Origin: Chromera velia
Lineage: Eukaryota; Sar; Chromeraceae
Assembly: GCA_018398765.1 (NCBI GenBank)
Contig: JAHBMJ010005171.1
Location: forward strand, 1 to 50,000
Length of the DNA stretch: 50,000 nucleotides
Direction of reading: 5' to 3'
The position numbers and the translations under genes were made by a program. Every line of letters begins with the position of its first letter. Position 1 is the stretch's first letter. This document shows positions 36,101-47,754 of the stretch, in pieces. The notes under the pieces are model-generated. The model saw only the letters and a list, made by a program, of their open reading frames with translations, was not told the DNA's origin and did no database searches.

Positions 36101-39100
36101 ATGCTGCATTTGGCAAAGCATTCTCTCCTGTCTTCCCCTTTTTTGGATGTTCGCTTCTCTCTGTCTGCTGCTTCCCCCCCACTGTTCTTGCAAACCGGAA
36201 TCCAATGGAGCTCGTTGCAAGAGCAGGAATAAGCGTTTCATCTGTGGGCCCCTGGAGGAGTTCTCGGAGGTCATCGGAGAACGTCGGGCAGCTCCAGTCA
36301 AGGTCGACCGAAGGCAGCTGCACAGGGGAATCTGAGCTTATCATGCCACGACCCCGCGCTGCAGTTCCGCTGCTTGTGCTTGGTCGTTTGCCCTTCTTTG
36401 CTGTCGCACTGTGTTTCAGTTGCATCGAAGGGTCCCTCTGTCGCGTCTCTTGCCGGAAGAGTGCAGCTGCTGCCACCAGGGGAGCGTACAGAGAGACCAC
36501 CCCTGGAGCTCCGTTGAAATCTCTCTGCAAAACAAAATAGAGAGAAGTAGATATAGCACAGAGAGACACACCAGTTTTTCAGACACCACTTACATGGAGA
36601 GGACTGCGGTTTGAGAACGATCAATGCGGAAGGAAAACAGAAGAAGAAAACCGCACGGACAAACGGAAACCACAGTTTTTGATGCCCCCATCTCCCGTCC
36701 TATCCCTTCTCTTCCTCTACTGACCTCAAAAGGAAGACTGTACACTGAGGCGAACGCCTCCACCTGTGAAAGGAAGTCACGGTGCTCGGCGAGGTGCACC
36801 GCAATATTCTTGGCGGCAGTAAAGTTGGAGATGGTAGGCTCGGGGCCGTCCCGACTCGACGCGACTGAATTCTTGCTGTTTGCCTCTGCGGCCTTTGTCG
36901 AAGACTCACCTAAACCGTTTGCAGCCTTCCCGGATGTGCCGTCAGCGGCAGGGACGGGGGGGAGGGGTGGCTGCTGTTCACCCCCGACCGGAGTCTGGGA
37001 AGAGTTCACGTGTGACTTCTGTGCAGCACCTTCTTTATCAGGGTTGGCAAGCGAGGCCGCCCTGCTCAAACCAGCGGCAATGGGTTCTTGTTTAATACTC
37101 GTGGCTGCAGACTGCGCCCCTGGAGTCGCACTGGGCATCCCGGTGCCAGCGTCAAAGATCGAAGTGACTGCAGGACCTAAGGAAGGCTTCGGCTTGGACG
37201 CCTTGGGACCTTTGGAGGCCTGTCGGAGGCGTGCGAAGAGGGCGAGTGGGGAAGCGACGGAAAAAAAACTTTGCTTCGGGCTCTTCGGATCGGCTCCTTT
37301 GGGCGATGAGCCCGCTCCTGCCGTTTGTGCTTCCTCAATGGCCTGGGTGTCTTGCTGCGTCTGCTGACGCCGCGGTGTCCTCGGGCTTTTTGCAGAAGCC
37401 TGCGTGCATATCAGATGGATAGAGAGAGCGTGCAAGGATCGAAAGTGAGTCGATCGAAGTATGGATGACGTAGAAAGGAAAGAGAAAGGGCGGAAGAAGG
37501 AATGGAAAGAAGAGACTTTTCGATTTCGAATCAAGGCCAAACTTAGGGAAACACACAGAGAGACAGACCTTGCTCTCTGCATCTGCTTTATCGGCAGGTG
37601 AAGCTTCAGCGTCACTATTGGCGGCGTGAACTTTTTCTTTGAACCTCGCCAGTAGTCGACTGGCCCGTTCCTGCTTCCCTGGACTTGTCTCTGCCGATCC
37701 AGGTCGAGAGAGATTCCCTTCTGCCGGCTGCTGCAGAAATCTGGAGGCGGTGTTCCCTTGGGAGTCCCTGGGGCCGTCAGCCTGCTGCTGAGTTTCCCCC
37801 CTTTCTTTGAGAATTCCGAATGTGGATGGGCGTATGGCGGTGTCTCTGTGTGATTGGGGGAATTTGCTGGTTCTCTTTTTGGATGTGTCCTCGTTCAGGC
37901 TGCTCTCTTCCTGCTGCTCTCCTACGTAGATCCCCGTGCACCCTGAAAAGTCGGAGAAAGAAGGAAGAAACAATCATGCGTGATTAATGAGGGGACAAAA
38001 AACGAAACAATGGGATTGACAGTCTCCCCACCCCCTTTGGTTTCTCAGAGGGTCGATGCAAGAAGAGGTCGAGGGGTTGCCTGAGAAGGAGGAGGATACT
38101 GAGAGGGGAGCAAAGAAGAGACTGGCATCGGGCGGAGAAGCCGATTCGGATGTAATGGAGGAAACGCCGGCCAAATGGCCTAGTTTCGCATGCTCAGTTG
38201 TTTTTGTCTCGTTTTGCTTCTTCAAGAACCTCCATCTGACCTGAGAGAACCAGATAGAGGGCATCCCCCTCATCTCCTTGAGCAAAAAGAGTCGCACCTT
38301 GTGGGACAAGTTGGTACTCGGCTTGCTTACAGAGCTCGAACCGGTTGCTCTGAGAATCGAAGGACGATAGGGAGGAAAAGAACCGTATACTTCGCTAAGC
38401 ATCTGTCAATTTTTTGAACGGAAGGAAGGGAGTCCAAGCAAAGCCGGACAAGGACGGGGCCGAAGACCATAAGCGATCAGCAAACAGTGGGGGGGGCACG
38501 TCGCAATGGCAAACAGAATGAGAAACTTCTTTGCTAGCTCTTCGTATCCTCTCACTGACTCACCGGCGCAAGCTGATCGAAAAACCTCGAGCGCTTCAAC
38601 AGATCATCCAGAAGATAGAGGTCAGTCCCCGATCGTTCCTTTGGACCTCCTGTGTTGTTGTTGGTCATCTGCTGGTTGGATGTTGAACCCGTGCCTTCTG
38701 CTGGGTTCAAGAGGAGAGCGCGGTTCTTTTCTCTCGCGGCTTCGTTTCTCAAAAGCTGCAGAGCCTGCGTCTCTCTCCACTCTCCCTGCATGAAACCATT
38801 AAGGGCAAGGTTGAGGAGGGGAGTGAACGACTTTGCCTAGGGAATTCTTTCCTTCTTTTGTGGTTGCAGTTTTACACGTGTCACACTTTATTCAACTGAT
38901 TGAGAGCTGTCCTGCCCAGCCATGCAAAAGCACAAGGATGCTTCGGAAGGGATGATCCATTTAGCAAGGAAACATTAAATTGGTGCTGTCAAAGGGAAAA
39001 GGCACATATATATATATATATATATATACACATAATCTCTCTCTATATAGAGAGAGAGGGAGATAGATAGAGACCGAGAGAGACTCTTCGAATACCTGAG

Positions 39101-40564
39101 ACACCGGAACAAGGAGCAGACAAGGGAAAGCTGGCTTTCAGTCGTTCTCCTTCATTCAGTGCACAGATCTTGATCGATGTAGAGGGAAGAGGTCGTCTGT
39201 CTGATAATGAATGTGCACTGAATGAACATCTCCCTCACTCAAACCCCTTCAGTAGATCCTTCCTCTTTTTTTTGCCTGTCTGCCGACCTTTCCCGCCCTC
39301 GAAATTAGGGCATCAAAGTCCGTTCTGTCCAAAACTGCGAACACAGAATCTTCTGTACACGCCAATCGAGAGACGGTCCCCGTCTCCTCCACCATCTGCT
39401 GCCATTCCCACGCAGAGAACCCTTCCTCCGAGGTGTGCACTTCCTCCTTTACAGACACAACTTGTTGAGAGACACCCTCGTCCTCCTGCTGCAAGCATTT
39501 GTTTACCGGAAGGAGCAGAAAATCTCAAATCGTGAAAGACTGACGCAAGGCTTTGAAGCATTGAATCAGCAATGCAATCGAGACCTGATGCAAGATCAGT
39601 ACAGAGAGATTTTATACTCTGAGGGGAGACACATACAAAACAGGCTTGCAGAGCGCAAACTGACAGTTGGGCTGGTGGTGCTCTTCTTTTTGACTCCTCC
39701 TTTGAGACATGAGGCGAACACGTAGCTGCTCTCTTTCTCGCCCTGTGGGGGGGCGAACAGCTCTGCCCTCTCTCGCAGTCGGACCACAGTGAGACACTGG
39801 CAGAGGTCTAGCCTCAACAGCCTCGATAGGGAACGGAGAAAGCTATCCTCCTTCACAAGGGAATGCAGAAGGTGCACCTGCAGGAGACCCGAAAGGGTGA
39901 GCGAATGGGAAACTGTGAGCAGAAAAGGGACCGCCGAGGCAGATATTAATCATAAGATAACAAAACGAGTCAAAGAGGCCCAGGTCTTCTCATGGAGAGT
40001 GCCAGGGCCAAGTAACTCGACAAAGAAAGAAACTGAGCAGAACTCGGGGGAGGGAGAGAGTTATGGATGTCTGCCGACGTACCTGTGCCACAGAGCGTTT
40101 CGAAGCCGGGATGGTACCGATGACCTCAGCTCCTAGTTCCCTCTTGACCATTTCCTTTCTTGTTTTGCCACAGAATTTAAAGTAACCCTGCAGGGGGGAA
40201 GAAACGGCATCCAAATGATTTTTATTGCATTTTGCATGGTATTGAAAGTTTCAACGCTTATGAAGTGGCTAGAACGATCCAACAATTTCCGAGTGGACTA
40301 AATGATTCATTCTTCTAATTCTTTTTTTGCATTGTTTTTTCCCTTAGTTCATCCTCCTGTCCTTAGTTCATTCATTTGTTCATTCGTTCATTCGTTTTTT
40401 GATTCGATCATCCTTTCCTCCATTCCTTTCTTTCCTCCGACCTTCCTTCCCCTCTTCCTTCTTTCCATCCTTCGACACATACTTGCGCAAGTCTTCCCTT
40501 TGACCATCCAAGGAAGAGTTGATTGACATGGAATGGGCATCAAGACATGAGTAGACAACACATG

Positions 40565-40600
<36 letters not shown>

Positions 40601-42622
40601 AGTAAGACAGTGAGCAATCCAAAACATGCGAAGAGAGATCCACAAAAGAGAAAAACAGTGGCTCGACGTAACCTCTCAGCGATTAAGTAAGTAGGGCTTG
40701 CCAGACTCTTCCTTACAGTGCTCACACAGACCTACTTTAAAGTCCACAACAAGCAACTTCGTTTCCTGCGCAGCCACCACAGATGACGCCGCATCTGTCT
40801 GGAACCACGCTGACAGCTCTCCCAGGACAGATCCTGCTCCATGCACCCCCGTGCTCTGATCCCATGGTCCGTGTTGGACCTCTGCAGACTGAGGCAACTG
40901 GAGACGGCTACTTGCCTGCTGCTGCTGCTGGTGACGTGAGGAGGGCTCCGGCTGTTGTGCAGCTTCGGTGGGCTGGCCCGAAGAGAAGACTGCGGGGCGA
41001 ATAAGCTCTTTCCTTCCCTCCCCCCAAAGGGTGCATTGGCCGTTTCCGTTAATTTCTTGTAATAACTTTCGGGAGGTCGAAAATACCATTCTTGTGTGAG
41101 GAATTCCCCCATTTGCTTCTGTGGCCTTCCGCACTCTTTCTGCCGTGGAATCAAGAAATTGATGAAGCCGAAGATGAGAATCCACAAAATCGTCTACATT
41201 GGGGGCAGCTTGGGTGTTGTCAGGATGGAATCGGATTGAATGTCTGGAGGGTGAGACCTTTGCAGATGCGGGCTTTGTAGGAGGGACCGGGTTGGGATTC
41301 GGGGGTGCTTCAATTTTGACAATTGCAACAGTAGGGGGTGACATGTCCGCATTTTCTTCGTCCCCCTTCCCTTCCCCGTCCTTCTCTTCTCCCTCTTTCC
41401 CGTCCCTTTCCTCACTTTCTCCCTTTTTCCCTTCCTCTTCCTTCCCTCCTCCCTCCATCCCTTCTCCCTCCTTCTTTTCCCCTTCTTCCTTTTTCTCGGA
41501 CCGATCGCCTCCTTCTTCAGCAGACGCAGGGGGGACACTTTCGGCCTTGTTAGAAGAATCTGCAGACAGATGGTAGACGGCAGAGAGAGAGAACGCAAGC
41601 GTGAAGAGGGTGGAGGCCTCGATTTTCTGTCTGTTCATACAACCGAGAGTGGGTTCAAATCCGTGCACTCTTCCACTTGTTCTGACACCGACGTTGTCTG
41701 ATGGCCGAAGCGGATAAACCAAAGGACAAAACAGAGAGTGAATACAGATTTGCACTTTAATCAATCAATCATCGTGTGAGACCTTTGCACTCACCGAAAG
41801 TGTGATCGTCTTTCTTCGCCCCGTCATCGTCGTCAGTGGCCTCAGGCGCAGCAGCCGCAGGCGCAGAGGAAGCAGAGGCATCAGCGGTGTCTTCAGGGGC
41901 ATTTTCTCCATCCCCGCCTCCCTCCTTCTCCTGCTCTCCTTCTCTTTCCTCTCCGTCCCCTTCGAGTTTCATTTCGGGGAACGCGGGAGAACCGGCCAAA
42001 TCTCCATCGCCCAGATCCATTTGTTTGGGGGAAGAGGGCAAACGACGACTTGGAGAAGGAGGGGACGGGCTGCGAGGTGCACTCATGGGGGCTCCCGGAA
42101 TCAGGTTATTTCTTTCCCGCTCTGCCTTCTCCTTCTGTTTTTTCTTCAACACCTCTGCTTCTTCTTTTCCCTTCTCTTCCAGTGGCTGCGGAATGTCAGT
42201 CGTTGTGATTCTGTACGCACGCCCCGAGACGCCATCTGCAGACCCATCTACAGTGCCGACCCCGAACGCCAAACGCCTAACGCGATCGTCCGCATTCCCC
42301 TGCTTCCGATCTGCTCGTGCAGTGTAGTGCAGAGAAGAGGAACACAAAGTGCAAAAAAGCGGTATACGCAGCTAAGCTTGCAAGACTTTAGACAGAGAAG
42401 AACATTCTGTGTCCCTTCCTGTAAAGACACACCCATGAAATGACGGTATTCGAGAAAACCTAGAGAGCGCTATTGACGCTACAGACCCTTCGTTTAGGAA
42501 GAAGACACAGATCACCAACTTGCTCTGTAGCAGGTCAGGCGCGAAGATGTGCAATTGATTGCGTGCCTGCCTGCCTGCCTGCCTGCCTGTCTGCCTGTCT
42601 GCCTGTCTGCCTGCCTGCCTGT

Positions 42623-42655
<33 letters not shown>

Positions 42656-43204
42656 TGCCTGTCTGCCTGCCTGCCTGTCTGCCTGTCTGCCTGTCTGCCT
42701 GCCTGTCTGCCTGCCTGCCTGCCTGTCTGCTTGCCTGTCTGTCTGTCTGCTTGCCTGCCTGCCTGTCTGCTTGCCTGCCTGCCTGTCTGCCTGCCTGTCT
42801 GTCCGTCTGTCTGTCTGCCTGCCTGCCTGCCTGCCTGTCTGTCTGTCTGTCTGCCTGTCTGTCTGTCTGCCTGTCTGCCTGTCTGCCTGTCTGTCTGTCT
42901 GTCTGTCTGCCTGTCTGCTTGCCTGTCTGCCTGCCGGATAAATACCTTTCTTGCCAGGACGACGACTGACTGTTGCGCAAGGCCACTGGGCTTTCCAACG
43001 ACCGAAACGTTGCAAGGCGGCCCCTCAAGACCACCACAACGTCTGTCAGGTCTCCCGCAGTCCCCTGAGTCCACAGAGACTCGCCTTTCCGGAGCTGCAT
43101 CCTCAGGTGAGTGAGTTCATTTGGATTCATGACATCTCAGAGGAGGAGGCATTGAAGCAGACTTCACAAACAGAGTCAGTCAGTCAGTCAGTCAGTCAGT
43201 CAGT

Positions 43205-43235
<31 letters not shown>

Positions 43236-43505
43236 TCAGTCAGTCAGTCAGCCAGCCAGCCAGTCAGTCAGTCAGAGGGTGCGCTTCAAGTGAGGCCACA
43301 TGTGCCTTTGTTTTTGTCGGCAAGAGGGCCACACAAGTCGGCTGGCTTCTTTTGGATCCTCCGACATCTCAGGAAAATGCTCAAGAACCGTAAAGCTTCA
43401 AAAAGAGCCGGAGAAGAGATTTCTTCCCCCTCCAACCCTTCCCTCTATCGGTGTTACAGTGCCTTGCATGCGTGTGTGTGTGTGTGTGTGTGTGTGCGTG
43501 AGTGT

Positions 43506-43545
<40 letters not shown>

Positions 43546-45645
43546 ATTTGTGGGCTGACTGACTGACTGTGAGAGTGTGGACTCGGGAGGCGAGAGTCGT
43601 GAGGTCTTCCACCGAGGAGGTCCCCACTTGATCGAAGAGGCCTAAGCAACGGAGGGCAGGGAGGAGTCGGCCGGTTTCCTTCCGGGTTCTCTTGTTAGGA
43701 GGGCGTCTCTGTAAAATCTCACTGACTGCTTCTGCCCACTTCATCTTTTGTGCTTCAGGAAGATCCAGAATCTTCACGGACCCACAGACCTGATTATCAT
43801 TCCAGAGAGGAAGAGAACCGTAAGGAATGTCGTCTTCTTCACTTACACCTTCCTTCTCCTTCTCTTTTTCCATCAGACTACTTTCTTTCTCCTTCTCTTT
43901 TTCTTTCTCCCCCGCACTCTCTTTCTCCTGCTCTCCTTCTTCTTCTGCAGCTTCAGTCTCAAGCTTCCTACTATAACTCGGGGGCGCCTTCCACGAACAG
44001 AGCAACTTTGCCATGTCTTCTACCGGGAAGATCATCAGAGAGCATTTCGTGGTGCACCGAACAGACGCAAGACGGGGTTGGTTGCCCATCAAAATGGACC
44101 AGTCACCGAAAACGTCCTCTTCCTCCAGAACACACACAGGCTCCACGGCACCCATCCCCCTCCTCCCAGCATTCGGAGAATCCTCGGGGTCTGGGGCCCT
44201 CTCCATCGCATACCTGTGTGCAAGCATGCATCAGGCGAAGATTCAATTTTGAATAACAAGAAAGAAAGAGAAAAGTCACAAAGAAAAGGAAAGAGGAAAG
44301 TAACAAAAAGGAAAACTAACAAAGAAGAAGTGGGCACGTTGAAAGCGAGGGACCTGCGAGACCTCAACTCGACTGTCTGCTGTCTTCTTCTAATCTTTCA
44401 GACAGCGGTTTCAGTTGGCAGGTGCTCAACGTGTCTGTTTGCTGACCTCTGGCGAGTAGGTGTAGAGTGCCGACTGTCGGAGGGCTCCTCGAGAACTTTT
44501 TGCCTGTCCAGAATTGCCTTTGTGTTCTCGTTCGGGTTGATTTCCTCGTCGGAGTGGAGGGGAGACACATGAATCTCGGAGGTTTCACTGTCACTCTGCT
44601 CGCCCTCAAGGCTGCCAGAGTCGGCTCCTCGCACTGCCGTTTGCTCAAGTGAAGCAATACTGGCTTTTCGCATTCTCTCAGCATGCAAGGGGGAACGTGG
44701 GGAAGATCCCGACCCTGCCTTGCTGAGAGATCTCAAGATTTCAGATTTCTGAACAGTGCGGCGGAAGCGGCCCCCGAAGAGGGAGCGCGACCGACTGAAT
44801 CTGTTGTCCCCTTTTGAACTGGTGTACGGACGTCTATAGACGGTCACACTCCCCTTGAGGATCAACCATGCGCACTCTATGTCGGGGTCGTCTTCCACAC
44901 ATACCCAGTCACCTGCTTCGAGCTCGACCATTGAAGCAGCTGTGACCAACGGCTCCAACTGAAGCAGCGAGAAGCAATGGAAGAAGGGAACCATCTTGAG
45001 GAAGGCTGTTGCTGTTTCGACATCAACAAGGGATCTGCGCTCTGCTGGCTCGGACAGAAAGATGCACATGAAATCCCGGAGCTGCCTTCGCTCTTTCACG
45101 CTCGTGAGCACATTCTGGTACCCGTCCTTTCGCAGCAGGAGCATGTCACAGTCTGACACGGCTTTGTAGGTGTATGAGCTCGGAATGTCTCTTAACGCTT
45201 CCCAGTCCCCGAAAGCCTGACCCTCCTTGTATATAGTCTCAAGCAGAACGCCTCCAGGTTCGTTTCGCTGGGACTTCGCACCCAGCTGGCCCTTGTCGGT
45301 GCTTGTAGGCCGAGGCGGGGCCGCAGGAGCGTATTTGACCACTCTCCCGTGCAAGAGGACACAGAAAAGACCTGCCCTCTCCCCCATTTCTATGACGGTT
45401 TCGCCCTTCAATGCAACAGCCCATAGTGCCTGTTGGCAAAGAAGGCGGCGAACGAAGCCTTCCCGTGTTGCAAATTCATCGCAGTGCCGCAGCACAGCAT
45501 CCAAGAGCTCAATGTCCCCTTCTGTGCGGGAGCCAGGCTCCTTGCTCTTCAGAACCTCTAGGGCGGCTCGGTATTTCTGAGTGTCCGCCGAAGAGACCTT
45601 CAGAGCGTTCAACTTTGAGACCTTGTTAATTCTAGATTTCAGCAT
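30199..45645 (-). CDS. Giant multi-domain cyclic-nucleotide-binding (CNB) protein
   Basis: Eighteen exons, all phase-consistent, encode about 3286 residues: 44447-45645, 43568-44213, 42971-43094, 41795-42235, 40736-41559, 40083-40187, 39665-39877, 39288-39488, 38564-38785, 38241-38349, 37569-37942, 36725-37399, 35347-36524, 33742-34906, 33388-33491, 32545-33132, 31493-32177 and 30199-31206. About six CNB folds are visible (near residues 65-190, 220-470, 560-1090, 1100-1250, 1300-2200, 2220-2520). Several are split by long Glu/Lys-, Pro- or Ser-rich insertions. The clearest features are GATLFAQGDEGDALYLVLSG (exon 10) and the phosphate-binding cassette FGERALQQNEARAATVIA (exon 14), with both key Glu and Arg. 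I see no kinase, channel or cyclase domain. The last 750 residues are mostly low-complexity. Likely a cAMP/cGMP-responsive scaffold, inferred. Further upstream exons cannot be excluded. Confidence 0.75.
32306..32355 (-). other. Exon-like 50-base segment in the intron between CNB-gene exons 16 and 17
   Basis: It is bounded by TTCTAG and GTTGGT and in one frame reads GVQWVDLDGDAVELTLE. The incoming phase from the upstream exon would instead create a stop, so I left it out of the main model. It may be a poison exon or chance. Confidence 0.25.
35175..35209. repeat. (GA)n microsatellite, intronic
   Basis: A purine run in the intron between CNB-gene exons 13 and 14. Confidence 0.8.
39006..39078. 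repeat. (TA)n and palindromic CTCTATATAGAG repeat, intronic
   Basis: A TA run is followed by TCTCTCTCTATATAGAGAGA, a near-perfect palindrome, in the intron between CNB-gene exons 8 and 9. It should extrude as a hairpin. Confidence 0.85.
40567..40603. repeat. (CT)n microsatellite, intronic
   Basis: A CT run in the intron between CNB-gene exons 5 and 6. Confidence 0.85.
42564..42938. repeat. 375-base TGCC/TGTC array, intronic
   Basis: Two tetranucleotide units, TGCC and TGTC, alternate irregularly for about 375 bases with almost no other sequence. The array has no stops in several frames and makes long Cys/Leu/Pro-rich or Arg/Gln/Thr-rich frames that are artefacts. It lies in the intron between CNB-gene exons 3 and 4, which joins in phase without it. 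Confidence 0.95.
43174..43275. repeat. CAGT/CAGC array, intronic
   Basis: Blocks of CAGT and CAGC (AGTC/AGCC) units lie in the next intron, between CNB-gene exons 2 and 3. This is the second interrupted tetranucleotide array within 700 bases. Confidence 0.9.
43468..43547. repeat. (TG)n(GA)n microsatellite, intronic
   Basis: It lies just inside the intron after CNB-gene exon 2. On the sense strand it reads (TC)n then (AC)n near the donor. Confidence 0.85.
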
Positions 45646-46186
45646 TTCAATTACTGTAATGCACCTGCTGAATCTTTCCTTTTGGCTTGCGTTCACTCAA
45701 TTGTTCTGACCTGCACAGCTACAGTCTTTGTGTGCACGTACCCTTTAGGGTACAGTCGTGTAGGTAGTAAAGACTTACTGCCCATTGGTTGACTTCACCT
45801 TTCGTCCTCGAACTTGCTCTTGCGCACGAAAACTTCAAAACATACTTGGAACGTGCGGGAAGTCCGCTAGCTCAGCTCTTTTCCTGAACTTTCACTCTGT
45901 ATGGATGTATGTGAAGCTAGATTTTATGCTTGTATTTTAAAACTTTGTACGAAGCAGTGCTGTATCGGTGTGCATGTATGGAGATGGGCCCAAGATAGAG
46001 CCCCGGCCGCGCGGCTGAAATTGTATTGGGCATGCCGGGGCCTAGGCTCATGCAGGGAACCGATTTTTTCTGAAGCTGAAAATCGGTTCGAATAAAGCTG
46101 TTTCGAATGCAAAAAGAGCGAGACGGGCGGGTCATTCCATTCTCTTTCTGTTGAACGGTTCCACTGTCACATCCCGACTTCATGGA
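45646..46186. promoter_or_regulatory. Divergent promoter between the CNB gene and phosphoserine aminotransferase
   Basis: It contains an 8+8 palindrome GTACCCTTTAGGGTAC at 45738-45753. An 11-base inverted repeat lies at 46057-46089 (GAACCGATTTT and its complement around a short loop). Either could be a protein-binding site or a transcript hairpin. The promoter assignment rests on the divergent gene arrangement. Confidence 0.45.
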
Positions 46187-46190
46187 ATGA
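46182..46190 (+). promoter_or_regulatory. Minimal upstream frame overlapping the aminotransferase start
   Basis: ATGGAATGA is a two-codon frame plus stop. Its stop overlaps the main ATG at 46187-46189, provided the transcript begins upstream of it. It could dampen use of the first start or favour leaky scanning to the internal ATG at 46271. Confidence 0.45.
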
Positions 46191-47754
46191 TTCTCGTTCA
46201 CAGACTGCTTTCTGCTTCTCGGCATCTTGCTGGTCGTCTTTCCTCCCCCTTTTCCTCTGCAGTCCTCACGATGTCCACCGAACGTGCTCACAACTTTTCT
46301 CCCGGCCCCGGGATGCTTCCCACGAAAGTCATGGAGCGCGCACAGCGTGAGTTCCTGAACTTTCAGAGCACCCACATGGGAGTCCTTGAAATCACGAACC
46401 TCGATGCCTCCAATGATCACCCTGGAGAGCCCCGCCAGCCTGTGCAGAAGATGATGCTCGAGACCGAGCACAAGTTGAGAGAGACGCTCAAAATCCCCCA
46501 AAACTACAGAGTGCTTTACATGTAAGCCGACTCCTGTCCTTCCTCAAGTAGCCCCTCCTCTCTGCTCTGGATTCTCGTTTCTCCATTAATCTCTTTTTGT
46601 TTGATCTGCTTGTTCTTTCGCCCTCTTCCTCCCCTGCACCCCCTCCCGTCTCCCAGATCCCCGTCTCCTCACAGTGTCCACCCGTAAAGTCCCAAATCTC
46701 TAAATCCGGCATTTTTGCTCTATTTCCACTCACAGGGCCTTGAACCACCTATCCCTTGCATTGACCATTCTGTGTCGCGGGTCAGCGCTCTCATGCAATC
46801 CTTTTGACCTGACGGTGTTGATGCAGGTGGGGGGGGGCTGTGGGACAGTTTTCTGCTGTGCCTCTGAACCTGTGCTCGAAGGAGAACCCCAAGGGAGACT
46901 ATGTGGACATGGGATTCTGGTCGAAGAGAGCGCTCACTGAGGGGAAGAAGTACTGCGACGTGCACGTTGCAGCAACTGTGACCACGAAGATCCCTCACAG
47001 CAGCACTTGGGACGTGAGGAGGGACGCAGACTTTGTGCACATCTGTTTGAACGAGACGGTGCAGGGCACAGAGTTCCATGAGGACCCGGAGTGGCCCTCT
47101 GACTACCCCCCTCTGGTTGCAGACGCCACATCGACTCTGCTCTCTCGTCCCGTGGACATTGCACGGTACGGAATCGTGTATGCGTCTGGGGGCAAGAACC
47201 TCCCGGCTGGAATGTGTCTGGTGATTATTCGGGAAGATCTCCTCACGGACCGTGAGGCCCACCCCCTTTGTCCACAGGTTTTCGACTACAGAAAGCTGGG
47301 GGGTGCCTTGATGCCGAAGGCTTCCTGCTTCCAGTCCCTTCCTAACACTCCCCCCGTGTTTGCCGTCTACATGCTCGGCCTGGTTCTTGACTGGATTCGA
47401 GAGGACTTTGGGGGGGATTTGAATCAAGTGAAGAGGTGGGCCCATGCGCGTGCAGAGAAACTGTATGACGCTGTGGAAGCGTCAAGAGGTTTTTATTCGA
47501 CTGACGTCTCCAGAGAGTGCCGCTCTGTGATGAACGCACCCTTCTGGGTCAACGGGGGGGACATTGAGATGGAGCGCCGCTTTGCCGTCGAGGCCGCAGC
47601 TGCGGGTCTGCACTACTGTTTTGGACACCCCGTGACTGGGGGTGTGCGCATCACGATGTATCTCGGTCTCCCCGAAGCGACTTCCGACGCTGCGATCGCA
47701 TTTATGCAGAAATTTGAAAAAGAGAACAACCCGAACACACCTGCCGCGGCCTAA
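46187..47754 (+). CDS. serC: Phosphoserine aminotransferase
   Basis: Two exons, 46187-46521 and 46827-47754, join in phase 2 (AT|G), giving 420 residues, normal for the eukaryotic enzyme. It converts 3-phosphohydroxypyruvate and glutamate to phosphoserine and 2-oxoglutarate, the second step of serine synthesis, and uses pyridoxal phosphate. Visible signatures are NFSPGPGMLP at the core start, THMGVLEIT, VPLNL, ADATSTLLSRPVD, the lysine-bearing ASGGKNLPAG and C-terminal MNAPFWV and GHPVTGGVR. The last is a variant of the usual GHRSVGGMR. The first 28 residues (MILVHRLLSASRHLAGRLSS) look like a mitochondrial or plastid presequence. An internal ATG at 46271 would give a cytosolic form. Splice donor is GTAAGC. 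Confidence 0.95.

Noticed and set aside
30107-37367. Plus-strand open frames opposite the CNB gene
   Set aside because: They are antisense to phase-consistent minus-strand exons and lack family resemblance or splice continuity.
41640-41675. tRNA-like B-box GGTTCAAATCC
   Set aside because: The five-base T stem does not pair, no matching A box or acceptor stem is evident, and it lies inside a CNB-gene intron.
42512-43130. Long Cys/Leu/Pro-rich and Arg/Gln/Thr-rich open frames on both strands
   Set aside because: They are made by the TGCC/TGTC array, which has no stop codons in several frames. The flanking exons join in phase when the array is removed as intron.
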